A stretch of DNA of 64,000 nt, taken from Patescibacteria group bacterium. Its GTDB lineage: Bacteria; Patescibacteriota; Minisyncoccia; Phycocordibacterales; BOKC01. This document shows positions 16,990 to 24,302 of this stretch, one piece after another (position 1 is the stretch's first letter; each line of letters opens with the position of its first letter). The position numbers and the translations under genes are program-made. Under the pieces are notes generated by a model. It was not told the origin of the DNA. It made no database searches and saw only the letters and a program-made list of their open reading frames with translations. Location: positions 62,001 through 126,000 of the forward strand of contig BOKC01000001.1 of assembly GCA_016860785.1 (NCBI GenBank), given 5' to 3'.

Positions 16990-17032
16990 AGCATAGCCAG
17001 AATTGCTTTACAAAACAATATTGTTCTATAAT
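16990..17032. promoter_or_regulatory. Divergent promoters around a 12-bp palindrome (probable C-protein operator)
   Basis: Minus strand: TTGTTT (17018-17013), 17-bp spacer, TATGCT (16995-16990), reading into the XRE gene. Plus strand: TTGCTT (17003-17008), 18-bp spacer, TATAAT (17027-17032), reading toward the recombinase. The perfect palindrome AACAATATTGTT at 17014-17025 overlaps the minus -35 and lies in the plus spacer, so one bound regulator could control both directions. Confidence 0.6.
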
Positions 17033-17038
17033 ACAAAT

Positions 17039-17275
17039 GCCCGACCGAGCCCCGTTTCCGCCCATTCAATTTTAAAAAAAACACCCCCGCGAAAAAAATA
17101 AGTATGGAAAGGCGGAACGGGGCGAGGGCGGAGCGCCGAGTCTGCGAGGCGCTGGTCGGATTGTGAGAGTCACAACGCAATCGGAGCGTACGCATTGGTC
17201 TAAAGCCACCACGCACGCGGAGCGTGCGATTAGCTCTCAAAAAAGGTTCGCGCAAAGGTTATGATTAGATCACAA
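17039..17275. repeat. Right imperfect inverted repeat of the island
   Basis: It is the inverted partner of 10536-10713. About 115 bp align with few mismatches from 17039, and the 15-mer GTTCGCGCAAAGGTT at 17246-17260 is perfect. An extra stretch of about 85 bp (about 17160-17245) has no partner on the left. Confidence 0.7.
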
Positions 17276-17329
17276 ATTGAAACTTGGTCGGAAGTAAGCG
17301 CAAAATCTGGGCGCGCCGAAGGCGCGCTG
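17271..17329. repeat. Left arm of 59-bp perfect inverted repeat flanking the recombinase
   Basis: These 59 bases are the exact reverse complement of 18911-18969. Similarity continues with mismatches and one gap for about 75 further bases inward (to about 17410, opposite about 18840). Confidence 0.9.
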
Positions 17330-17441
17330 TATGGCGAGGGAATGAAATCCGTCTTGCGGGCGCGGGCGAAATCGGAGGGCGGGCGGAAAGCAAGAAATGA
17401 GATCTTAACAGTTTAATCTTTTTTTGAATCCAAAAACATAT

Positions 17442-18986
17442 ATGTCCAAACCAAAATATTTTCTCTATGCTCGCAAGAGCACCGAAGATGATGATAAGCA
17501 AGTGATGAGTATTCCGGCTCAACTTGTGGAGCTTCGTGAATTTGCGAGCAGAGAAAATCTTGAAATTCTTGAGGAATTTCAAGAGTCGAAAAGCGCAAAG
17601 AGTCCGGGGAGAGAAGTGTTCGGCGAAATGATGATGCGCATTGAGAAAATGGATGGCGTAGGTATTCTCGCGTGGCATCCTGATAGGTTAGCGAGAAATA
17701 GCATAGACGGAGGGCGCATCATTTACGCCGTAGACACCTCTAAGATTGTTTCTTTGCGATTTCCGACATTTTGGTTTGAACCGACACCGCAGGGGCTCTT
17801 TATGTTGCAAGTGGCGTTCGGACAGAGCAAGTATTATTCCGACAATTTGAAACAAAATGTAGAGCGAGGTATGCGCCAAAAATTGCGACGAGGAGAGTGG
17901 CTGACCAAAGCTCCATTCGGGTATGTGAACAATCCAACTACGCGCAATATTGAACCTGATCCGGTGAAATCTAAAATTATCGTGCGCGCGTTTGGTGAAT
18001 ATGTAAAAGGAACACATACCCTCATTTCGCTGTCGCAATTTTTGGCTGACCACGGTGTTGCTCAAAAGTCCGGAACGCCACTTGGCAAAGCTTCCGTGAA
18101 AAGGATTTTAACTAATCGTGCGTATCTCGGTTTTACCAAACATCGTGAGGAATATTTTCCCGGAAGCTTTGCGCCAATTCTTTCTCCGACACTGTTTGAA
18201 GCTGTGCAGAAACAACTTTCCGTGCGAGCGCATCCAAGACATTCCAAAATATCTCACAATTTTCCTTTCACTGGACTTTTTCGTTGTGGCGAATGTGGAA
18301 GTATGATAACCGCTCAATGGTGTACGGGGAAAATGGGCGGTCGGTATCGGTATTATCGTTGCACGAAAAAGAAAGGAAAATGTGGTCAAGGATATTTACA
18401 GGAAGATGCGCTCGCTCTCCAAGTCAAAGAACAGCTTCAATCAGTGTCGCTTCCCGAAGCGTGGGCAGATTATATGCTCAAAAAAGTTGAAGTTTTTGAG
18501 CATGACGAAATCCACGCTTCGGGAAATCGTCTCGAACAGATGAAGGAAGATTTGAAAACGCTTGAAGCGAAGCTCGACGCGCTTGTTGATTTATACTTAA
18601 ACCACGATATTGAGCACGAAATATATCTGACGAAAAAGGACGCGCTCATGCGTCAAAAAAGCTCGCTTCAAGCAAAATCTTCATCTACCCGAGCCGAGAG
18701 AAAGAATTGGGTCGAACCCCTGCGGAAGTGGATTTTGGATTCAAAACGCGCGGGGTTTCTGGCAAGCAGTGAAAATCTCCATGAGATGCGAGATTTTCTT
18801 CGTTCTTTTGGAACGAACCCCGCGCTCCAAGACAAAACTATTTCGATCTCATTTTGCCCGCCCTCTGAATTCGCCCGCGCCCACAAGACGGATTTCATTC
18901 GGACGCCTATCAGCGCGCCTTCGGCGCGCCCAGATTTTGCGCTTACTTCCGACCAAGTTTCAATTTGTGACCCTATCGGGATTTGA
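17442..18986 (+). CDS. Large serine recombinase
   Basis: From ATG 17442 the protein has 514 residues; an in-frame upstream ATG at 17424 would add six. The N-terminal resolvase domain starts YARKSTEDDDKQVMSIPAQ, where the Ser of ARKS is the likely nucleophile, and contains WHPDRLARN. A recombinase domain (GYVNNPTTRNIEPDP) and a zinc ribbon (CGECG...YRCTKKKGKC) follow, then a coiled coil. The last 26 or so codons are encoded by the right inverted repeat, and the stop codon lies inside the tRNA-Glu gene on the other strand. The natural C-terminus may therefore have been altered by integration. It is the likely mobility enzyme of the island. Confidence 0.9.
   Translation: MSKPKYFLYARKSTEDDDKQVMSIPAQLVELREFASRENLEILEEFQESKSAKSPGREVFGEMMMRIEKMDGVGILAWHPDRLARNSIDGGRIIYAVDTSKIVSLRFPTFWFEPTPQGLFMLQVAFGQSKYYSDNLKQNVERGMRQKLRRGEWLTKAPFGYVNNPTTRNIEPDPVKSKIIVRAFGEYVKGTHTLISLSQFLADHGVAQKSGTPLGKASVKRILTNRAYLGFTKHREEYFPGSFAPILSPTLFEAVQKQLSVRAHPRHSKISHNFPFTGLFRCGECGSMITAQWCTGKMGGRYRYYRCTKKKGKCGQGYLQEDALALQVKEQLQSVSLPEAWADYMLKKVEVFEHDEIHASGNRLEQMKEDLKTLEAKLDALVDLYLNHDIEHEIYLTKKDALMRQKSSLQAKSSSTRAERKNWVEPLRKWILDSKRAGFLASSENLHEMRDFLRSFGTNPALQDKTISISFCPPSEFARAHKTDFIRTPISAPSARPDFALTSDQVSICDPIGI
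18911..18969. repeat. Right arm of 59-bp perfect inverted repeat flanking the recombinase
   Basis: This is the exact reverse complement of 17271-17329. It covers the 3' end of the recombinase gene and overlaps the tRNA-Glu 3' end by two bases. Confidence 0.9.
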
Positions 18987-19042
18987 ACCCGAGTTTTCGC
19001 CTTGAGAAGGCGACGTCCTAGACCAGACTAGACGATAGGGCC
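18968..19042 (-). tRNA. tRNA-Glu (anticodon CTC)
   Basis: Read on the minus strand, GGCCCTA pairs with TAGGGTC (one G-T) as a 7-bp acceptor stem. The anticodon arm TCGCC-TTCTCAA-GGCGA carries CTC, and the T-arm has the invariant GGTTCAAATCC. Discriminator A is followed by CAAA, so CCA is not encoded. Its 3' end touches the recombinase repeat, marking the likely island boundary. Confidence 0.92.
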
Positions 19043-19083
19043 GCGCCTATAATTTTCCACAAAAATCAGGTTGTCGCAAGATT

Positions 19084-19539
19084 TTAAGAAAAATATCCTT
19101 CAACAATTTTTTTAACCTCTCCACCGTCAGCTTGACCTTTCAATTCTTTCATCACCGCGCCGATCAGGATTCCAATTTTGCTTTTGTCAGTGATTCCTAA
19201 CTCTTCTTTTTTAGCTAGAGCAACTTTTCTTATTTCATCCAAACCAATTTCTGCCGGCAAGTATTGCTTCAAAATTTCCAATTCTTTTTCTTCCTGCAGA
19301 GCCAAATCAGCGCGCCCACCTTTTTGGAATTGTTCTATGGAATCTTTTCTTTGTTTAACAGCCCTTTTAATGACTGCGAGGCAATCATTTTCGTCCAATA
19401 CTTCCTGTGGTTTACGTCCTTTGGCAACAAGCTCGTTGGTAAAAGCGGCGAGCAACCCCTTCAAAGTATCGGATTTAAGCTGATCTCTTTCTATCATAGA
19501 TTTTTTTAAATCCCCCCTTATTTTGTCGTTTATCTTCAT
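19084..19539 (-). CDS. GatB/YqeY domain protein
   Basis: The 151-aa protein is a stand-alone YqeY: an N-terminal helical part with LKSDTLKGLLAAFTNELVAKGRK and a C-terminal GatB-tail domain with IGILIGAVMKELKGQADGGEVKKIV. YqeY domains resemble the tRNA-binding tail of the GatB amidotransferase subunit, and free versions are widespread but of unclear role. Length is typical. It is transcribed away from rmuC and toward the tRNA-Glu. Confidence 0.9.
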   Translation of the reverse strand: MKINDKIRGDLKKSMIERDQLKSDTLKGLLAAFTNELVAKGRKPQEVLDENDCLAVIKRAVKQRKDSIEQFQKGGRADLALQEEKELEILKQYLPAEIGLDEIRKVALAKKEELGITDKSKIGILIGAVMKELKGQADGGEVKKIVEGYFS

Positions 19540-19559
19540 TTGTTTGTTATAATTAAATT

Positions 19560-20609
19560 ATGGAAACTTTTCTTATAATTTTGACGACAGTTTTGGTTTT
19601 ATCAAATGGTTTTTTGGTTTGGTTTTTTTTGAAATCAAAAAATAGCTCAAAAGCAGGCGATTCCGGACTTAATCTGATTTTACAGCAAATGAATGAGCTT
19701 GCCAAAGTGGTAGACTCAAAAATGGGCGAGACTTCGCGTCAAGTCAATGAAGCTATCCGCTTTCATTATGGTGATTCGCAAAAGCTCATAAAGGAAATTA
19801 CCAGAGAATTGACCGAAGTCAAAGAGACCGGAAAACAAGTAATTTCTTTTGCCGACCAGCTTCAAAGCTTGCAGGATATTTTAAAAAATCCAAAACAGAG
19901 AGGAGTTCTTGGCGAATATTATCTGGAAACGCTTTTAAAAAATGTTTTACCTCCGGGATCTTTTCAAATGCAATATTCTTTTCCCGATGGAACAATTGTT
20001 GATGCCGTGGTTTTTGTCAAAGACAGGATAATTCCGATTGACTCTAAATTCTCCTTGGAAAATTACAATAGATTGGCCGAAGAAAGAGACCAGCCGGAGC
20101 GCAAAAGATTGGAAAAGATTTTTGAAAACGATTTGAAAAACCGTATTGTTGAAACCTCAAAATATATTCAGCCGGATAAGGGGACCATGGAATTTGCGTT
20201 TATGTTCATTCCTCATGAAGCTATTTATTACGATCTGCTTATTGGGAAGGTCGGTTTGATTTCAGAAGAAAATCTTATTCAACGAGCGGCTTCTAAATAT
20301 AAAGTCATTATTGTTTCCCCGACCTCGTTTTTGGCTTACCTTCAGACAGTCTTGCAAGGTTTAAATGCTCTCCAAATTGAAGAAAAAGCCCAAGACATTG
20401 TTAAAAGAGTTGGAGAACTAGGGAAGCATATAAAGGCCTTTGAAGACTACAATTTAAAGCTTGGAAATTCTCTAAAAACCACGGTTAATCAATATAATTT
20501 GGGCTCAAAAGAGCTTAATAAAATTGACAAAGACGTTCTGCGAATTACTGGTTCAGCCCCGGGAATTGTGACTGAATTTATAGATAAACCGGCTGACGAA
20601 AATAGCTAA
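19560..20609 (+). CDS. rmuC: RmuC family DNA-recombination protein
   Basis: The 349-aa protein has an N-terminal membrane helix (about residues 4-24), a predicted coiled coil, and the RmuC nuclease-like domain. Visible signatures are GVLGEYYLETLLKNVLPP, FPDGTIVDAVVF, IPIDSKFSLENY and PHEAIYYDLL. The D...D-S-K arrangement is the restriction-endonuclease-like core. RmuC limits rearrangement at inverted repeats in Escherichia coli. Start ATG is at 19560, 20 bases from the divergent yqeY start. Confidence 0.92.
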   Translation: METFLIILTTVLVLSNGFLVWFFLKSKNSSKAGDSGLNLILQQMNELAKVVDSKMGETSRQVNEAIRFHYGDSQKLIKEITRELTEVKETGKQVISFADQLQSLQDILKNPKQRGVLGEYYLETLLKNVLPPGSFQMQYSFPDGTIVDAVVFVKDRIIPIDSKFSLENYNRLAEERDQPERKRLEKIFENDLKNRIVETSKYIQPDKGTMEFAFMFIPHEAIYYDLLIGKVGLISEENLIQRAASKYKVIIVSPTSFLAYLQTVLQGLNALQIEEKAQDIVKRVGELGKHIKAFEDYNLKLGNSLKTTVNQYNLGSKELNKIDKDVLRITGSAPGIVTEFIDKPADENS

Positions 20610-20650
20610 AAGTTGCAATCGGCGGCTAATTGTGTAGAATTAACAATAAT

Positions 20651-21025
20651 ATGCCCGCCGAAAACAAAAAAACAAAAACAGCTAAAAAAACCGTAAAGGC
20701 AAGCAAGGACGAATTTGCCGTGATTTTGACTGGTGGCAAGCAATATCAGGTTTCGGTTGGTGACACTCTTAAAATTGAGAAAATAAAGGGCGATTTCAAA
20801 AAAGGCGACAAAGTTGTCTTTGATAGAGTGCTTTTAGTTGATGATGGAAAAGATACTACTATTGGCGCGCCTTACATAGATGGCGCTAAAGTTGAAGCGG
20901 TTTTTGAAGAAGCTGGAAAAAACAAAAAAATTGAAGTTGTAAAATACAAAGCTAAGAGCCGATATTATAAAAGACGTGGCCACCGACAACCCTTCTTTAA
21001 AGTTAAAATTCAAGCTATTAAGTAG
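20651..21025 (+). CDS. rplU: 50S ribosomal protein L21
   Basis: From ATG 20651 the protein has 124 residues. The L21 body starts at about residue 20 with FAVILTGGKQYQVSVGDTLKIEK and ends in KYKAKSRYYKRRGHRQPFFKVKI, both diagnostic. The first 20 residues are a Lys/Ala/Thr-rich extension not present in most L21 proteins. L27 (rpmA), the usual partner gene, does not follow; the next gene is dprA on the other strand. Confidence 0.94.
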   Translation: MPAENKKTKTAKKTVKASKDEFAVILTGGKQYQVSVGDTLKIEKIKGDFKKGDKVVFDRVLLVDDGKDTTIGAPYIDGAKVEAVFEEAGKNKKIEVVKYKAKSRYYKRRGHRQPFFKVKIQAIK

Positions 21026-21197
21026 GTGCTAGGAGATTAGGCGCTAGGAGAAATAGGAGAAAAAATTCTTGTAGTTTGCAAGTTTTTTTTGTATTTAATA
21101 CTGCCTGAAATATAAGGATGTCGCAAACCCTTATATTTTAGGTCTAAATTAGTGACTATACCCCATACCCTAAACCCTACACCCTATACCCTAATCC
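21026..21197. repeat. Intergenic block with TAGG units, hairpin and CCCTAAACCCTA-type repeats
   Basis: The block has three parts. TAGG-rich units come first (GTGCTAGGAGATTAGGCGCTAGG). Then AAATATAAGG pairs with CCTTATATTT (about 21108-21138), a possible terminator for rplU and dprA. Last is a run of six C-rich units of the form ATACCCTAAACCCTAC reaching the dprA stop codon. The same unit is found at about 1985 and 26148. Confidence 0.65.
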
Positions 21198-22061
21198 CTA
21201 ATTCAACCGTATTTCTCCCATCTCCTCTTTGATCATCCCTTTTATTTCCATAGTGGAAAGAAGAATTTGCGCTTGGCTCGGCGACAGTCCGCTTTGTCTA
21301 ATCAACTCGTCTTTTTCCAAAGGTGTTTGTAAAAGCTCTATGATTATTTTTTCTTCTTCGGTGCAATCGGAAAATTTATCTTCAAAATCTGTCTCTTCTT
21401 TTAGTCCCAAATATTCTCTCAAGTCTGCCGAATTTCTAACCACATAAGCGCCGAGCTTAATAAGCATATTTGTCCCTTCCGAACTTCTGCTGAAAATTGA
21501 GCCGGGGATGGCCAAGACATCGCGGTTGTATTCCGAAGCCAAGCGGGAGGTGATTAAGGTGCCGGATTTTATTTTTGCTTCAACAACCAAAACTGCCGAA
21601 GAGAGTCCCGCCATAATTCGGTTTCTTTGGGGAAAGGAGTATTGTGTGGCTTGAAAATCCGGCTCAAATTCGGAAATTAAACAGCCGCCTTTTTCCACTA
21701 TTTTCTCCGCCAGATTTCTGTGCGAGCTCGGATAGAGAACTTTGTTAGACAGACCGGAGCCGGGCACTGCTATTGTTTTGAGGCCAATTTCTAGCGCCTT
21801 GCGATGAGCGATTGAATCCATTCCAAGCGCCAGCCCTGAAACAATCACTACTTTTTCCCCGCGCAAGCCGTCAAGTATTTCTTCGCAGGCCGATTTGCCG
21901 TAAGGGGTAAATTTTCTGGAGCCAACGACGCAAAGCCAAGTGAAATCCTCTGGTGGCAATTCTCCTCGAATAAAAAGGCGTTTTGGCGGGTCGGCAATTT
22001 CTTTTAAACACGCTGGCCATTTTTTTTCCGGCAGAACTTTTATTTCATCAGGTATTGGCAT
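21198..22061 (-). CDS. dprA: DNA processing protein DprA
   Basis: The 287-aa protein carries the Rossmann-like DprA/Smf domain: VVGSRKFTPYG, IVSGLALGMDSIAHRKAL, AVPGSGLSNKVLYPSSHRNLAEKI, SEFEPDFQATQYSFPQRNRIMAGLS and VVEAKIKSGTLITSRLA. A C-terminal winged helix (DELIRQSGLSPSQAQILLSTMEIKGMI) follows. The N-terminal SAM-like domain of larger DprA proteins is missing. DprA loads RecA on incoming single-stranded DNA during transformation, consistent with DNA uptake by this organism. Confidence 0.95.
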   Translation of the reverse strand: MPIPDEIKVLPEKKWPACLKEIADPPKRLFIRGELPPEDFTWLCVVGSRKFTPYGKSACEEILDGLRGEKVVIVSGLALGMDSIAHRKALEIGLKTIAVPGSGLSNKVLYPSSHRNLAEKIVEKGGCLISEFEPDFQATQYSFPQRNRIMAGLSSAVLVVEAKIKSGTLITSRLASEYNRDVLAIPGSIFSRSSEGTNMLIKLGAYVVRNSADLREYLGLKEETDFEDKFSDCTEEEKIIIELLQTPLEKDELIRQSGLSPSQAQILLSTMEIKGMIKEEMGEIRLN

Positions 22062-22123
22062 TATTTATTAATTCTAACATCTCTGTTATCATAGTGTTTA
22101 TATTTATCCCTAAACTCTAAACA

Positions 22124-23392
22124 ATGTTAGACATTAAATTTATTAGAGAGAACAAAGAAATCATTTCCGAAAGCGCCAAAAAAAAGCGTGTTGAAATTGA
22201 TTTGGACAAATTAATTGCTCTTGATGAAAAGAGAAGAGAGTTACTTGCCAAGACTGAAAATTTAAAGAGCCGGCAAAACCAAGCTAATGAAGGAGTCGTA
22301 AAATTGGCCTCGGACCCCGAACAAAAACAAAAACTGATTGAAGAAATGCAGGCCTTAAAAAAAGAATTTCAAGACGGCGAATCAGAACTAAAGGAAGTAA
22401 TGAAGGAGTGGCAGGGCTTGATGCTTGCGGTACCAAACATTCCTGACGTTTCGGTGCCCGAGGGTAAGAGTGAGGAAGACAACGTGGAATTAAAAAAATG
22501 GGGAGAGATTCCGAAATTTGATTTTCCGGTCAAAGATCACGTTGAATTGATGACGTCTAACGAAATGGTTGATTTTGAACGTGGGACAAAGGCGCACGGT
22601 TTTCGCGGCTATTTTCTTAAGAATGACGGCGCGCGACTTTCTTGGGCTGTTTGGAATTACGCTAGAGATTTTTTCTCCGGAGAGGGGGTTGAAGAAATTA
22701 TTGCGCCATCAATCGTCAAAAAAGAATATTTTTATGGGACTGGTCACTTACCGAGCGAAGCTGAAGATTTGTTCGAAACACAAGACGGTGATTATCTATC
22801 TGGTACTGCCGAAGTGCCGATGATGGCGTATCATTCCGGAGAGATTTTGAAAAAAAGCGATTTACCTAAGAGGTTTTTAGCTTTTTCTCCTTGCTATCGC
22901 AGGGAAGCTGGAAGTCATGGTAAAGACACGAAAGGAATATTGAGAGTCCATGAGTTTTACAAATTTGAACAACTTATTTTATGTGAAGCCAGCCACGAAG
23001 AATCAGAAAAACTTCACGAAGAAATTACCAGAAAAAGTGAAGAGTTTATCGAGTCGCTTGGTCTGCCGTATCGACGGCTGATTGTTTGCACTGGCGATTT
23101 GTCATCTTCAAAAGTTAAGCAATATGAGCTTGAGCTCTGGATTCCGTCCCAAGAAAAATATAGAGAAATTGGAAGCGCCTCTTATTACCACGATTTTCAA
23201 ACTCGGCGGTTCAATATTCGCTACGACGACAACGGAGCGAAGCGTTATGCTCACTCATTAAACAATACGGCAATTCCGACCCCGAGAGTCCTGATCTCTA
23301 TTGTAGAAAATTTCCAGCAAGCTGATGGAAAAATTTTAGTGCCGAAAGTTCTTCGCCCATACCTTTCTGGTAGGGAATTTATTGGTTTGTAA
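22124..23392 (+). CDS. serS: Seryl-tRNA synthetase
   Basis: The 422-aa enzyme has the N-terminal antiparallel coiled coil that grips the tRNA-Ser long arm (about residues 25-105) and the class II core. Motif 2 appears as FLAFSPCYRREAGSHGKDTKGILRVHEF and motif 3 as NNTAIPTPRVLISIVENFQ. It begins MLDIKFIRENKEII, the canonical SerRS start. The FtsQ-like gene follows five bases later, so they are probably cotranscribed. Confidence 0.96.
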   Translation: MLDIKFIRENKEIISESAKKKRVEIDLDKLIALDEKRRELLAKTENLKSRQNQANEGVVKLASDPEQKQKLIEEMQALKKEFQDGESELKEVMKEWQGLMLAVPNIPDVSVPEGKSEEDNVELKKWGEIPKFDFPVKDHVELMTSNEMVDFERGTKAHGFRGYFLKNDGARLSWAVWNYARDFFSGEGVEEIIAPSIVKKEYFYGTGHLPSEAEDLFETQDGDYLSGTAEVPMMAYHSGEILKKSDLPKRFLAFSPCYRREAGSHGKDTKGILRVHEFYKFEQLILCEASHEESEKLHEEITRKSEEFIESLGLPYRRLIVCTGDLSSSKVKQYELELWIPSQEKYREIGSASYYHDFQTRRFNIRYDDNGAKRYAHSLNNTAIPTPRVLISIVENFQQADGKILVPKVLRPYLSGREFIGL

Positions 23393-23396
23393 AAAT

Positions 23397-24293
23397 ATGC
23401 CGCGAGACGGAATAAAACCCAAAACTTCAAAGCTGGCGCGAAAAAGAAAAAAAAGAGCTTTGGGGCGACTTGTTTTATATTTTGTTTTTTTTGCATCAAT
23501 AGTTGTTGGCTTATCTTTTTTGTCGTCGGCTGAATTTTTGTCAATCAAGAATGTGGAGGTTGTTGGAGTCTCCGTTTTAAATTCTGAAGAAATTGGCAAG
23601 CTGGTTTTTAAAGAAATTGATAGTAAAAAATGGGGTCTGTTTGCCAACTCAAACGCTTTTCTTTATCCAAAGAGAAGAATTACCGAGCGGATTTTGGATT
23701 CCAACAATCGTATTGCTGATGCAAAAGTTTCGCTTGATGGTTTGTCTGACCTAAAAATTGAAATTCAAGAAAGAATGCCGTTTGGAATTTGGTGCTCTAC
23801 GCCTGATTTGTCGGAAATACCGATCGAGAGTGAAGAAAATCTTGCGATCGAAACACCCATGTCAAAACCTGAAGATTGTTTTTATTTTGACGATACAGGT
23901 TTTATATTTGAAAAAATTGCCGGCAACGAAAGTAATGAAAGTAACGAAAATAATGATTACTTGTTTTATTACGGCGGAAGTATAGAAAAGACGGTCGGTT
24001 CGTCTTTGACAACTGGTGAGATTTTTCAAAACCTGCAAACCTTTTTGAAATTACTTACTAGTCTTTCGGTTCGTCCGGTAAAAATTTTCTTAGAGGGCAC
24101 GGTAGAAGCTAAGATTGTGCTAGACTCGGGGACTGAAATTATTTTGGGTCTCGGTGAGAATTCAGAAAAATCTTTTGAAAATTTGGTTACTTTAATCAGT
24201 GAGCCGGAATTTCAGAATTCCAAAGATGGATTGTCTATGTTTGAAAACATTGATTTAAGTTTTGGCCATAAGGTGCTGTATAGGTTAAGATAA
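23397..24293 (+). CDS. ftsQ: FtsQ-like cell division protein with POTRA domain
   Basis: From ATG 23397 the protein has 298 residues. A basic cytoplasmic N-terminus, one membrane helix (about residues 25-48) and a POTRA-like segment (LSIKNVEVVGVSVLNSEEIGKLV) followed by a beta-rich domain give the FtsQ/DivIB plan. FtsQ bridges FtsL/FtsB and FtsI in the divisome. A low-complexity NESNESNENND stretch interrupts the beta domain. It is separated from the dcw cluster at 4-9 kb. Similarity in this family is weak, so the call rests on topology and POTRA pattern. Confidence 0.7.
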   Translation: MPRDGIKPKTSKLARKRKKRALGRLVLYFVFFASIVVGLSFLSSAEFLSIKNVEVVGVSVLNSEEIGKLVFKEIDSKKWGLFANSNAFLYPKRRITERILDSNNRIADAKVSLDGLSDLKIEIQERMPFGIWCSTPDLSEIPIESEENLAIETPMSKPEDCFYFDDTGFIFEKIAGNESNESNENNDYLFYYGGSIEKTVGSSLTTGEIFQNLQTFLKLLTSLSVRPVKIFLEGTVEAKIVLDSGTEIILGLGENSEKSFENLVTLISEPEFQNSKDGLSMFENIDLSFGHKVLYRLR

Positions 24294-24302
24294 TTTTTCA
24301 TT

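Larger units (their letters stand above)
17033..17441. other. Gene-free stretch between island operon and recombinase
   Basis: No gene is supported in these 400 bases. They contain the right island repeat (17039-17275) and the left arm of the recombinase repeat (17271-17329, continuing imperfectly to about 17410). Transcripts from the plus-strand TATAAT at 17027 would cross both before reaching the recombinase. Confidence 0.6.

Noticed and set aside
10536-18970. TTGTGA at 10536 and 18965 as att direct repeats of one element
   Set aside because: Six identical bases are too short to be meaningful without an empty-site comparison. No copy of the tRNA-Glu 3' end is found at the left edge.
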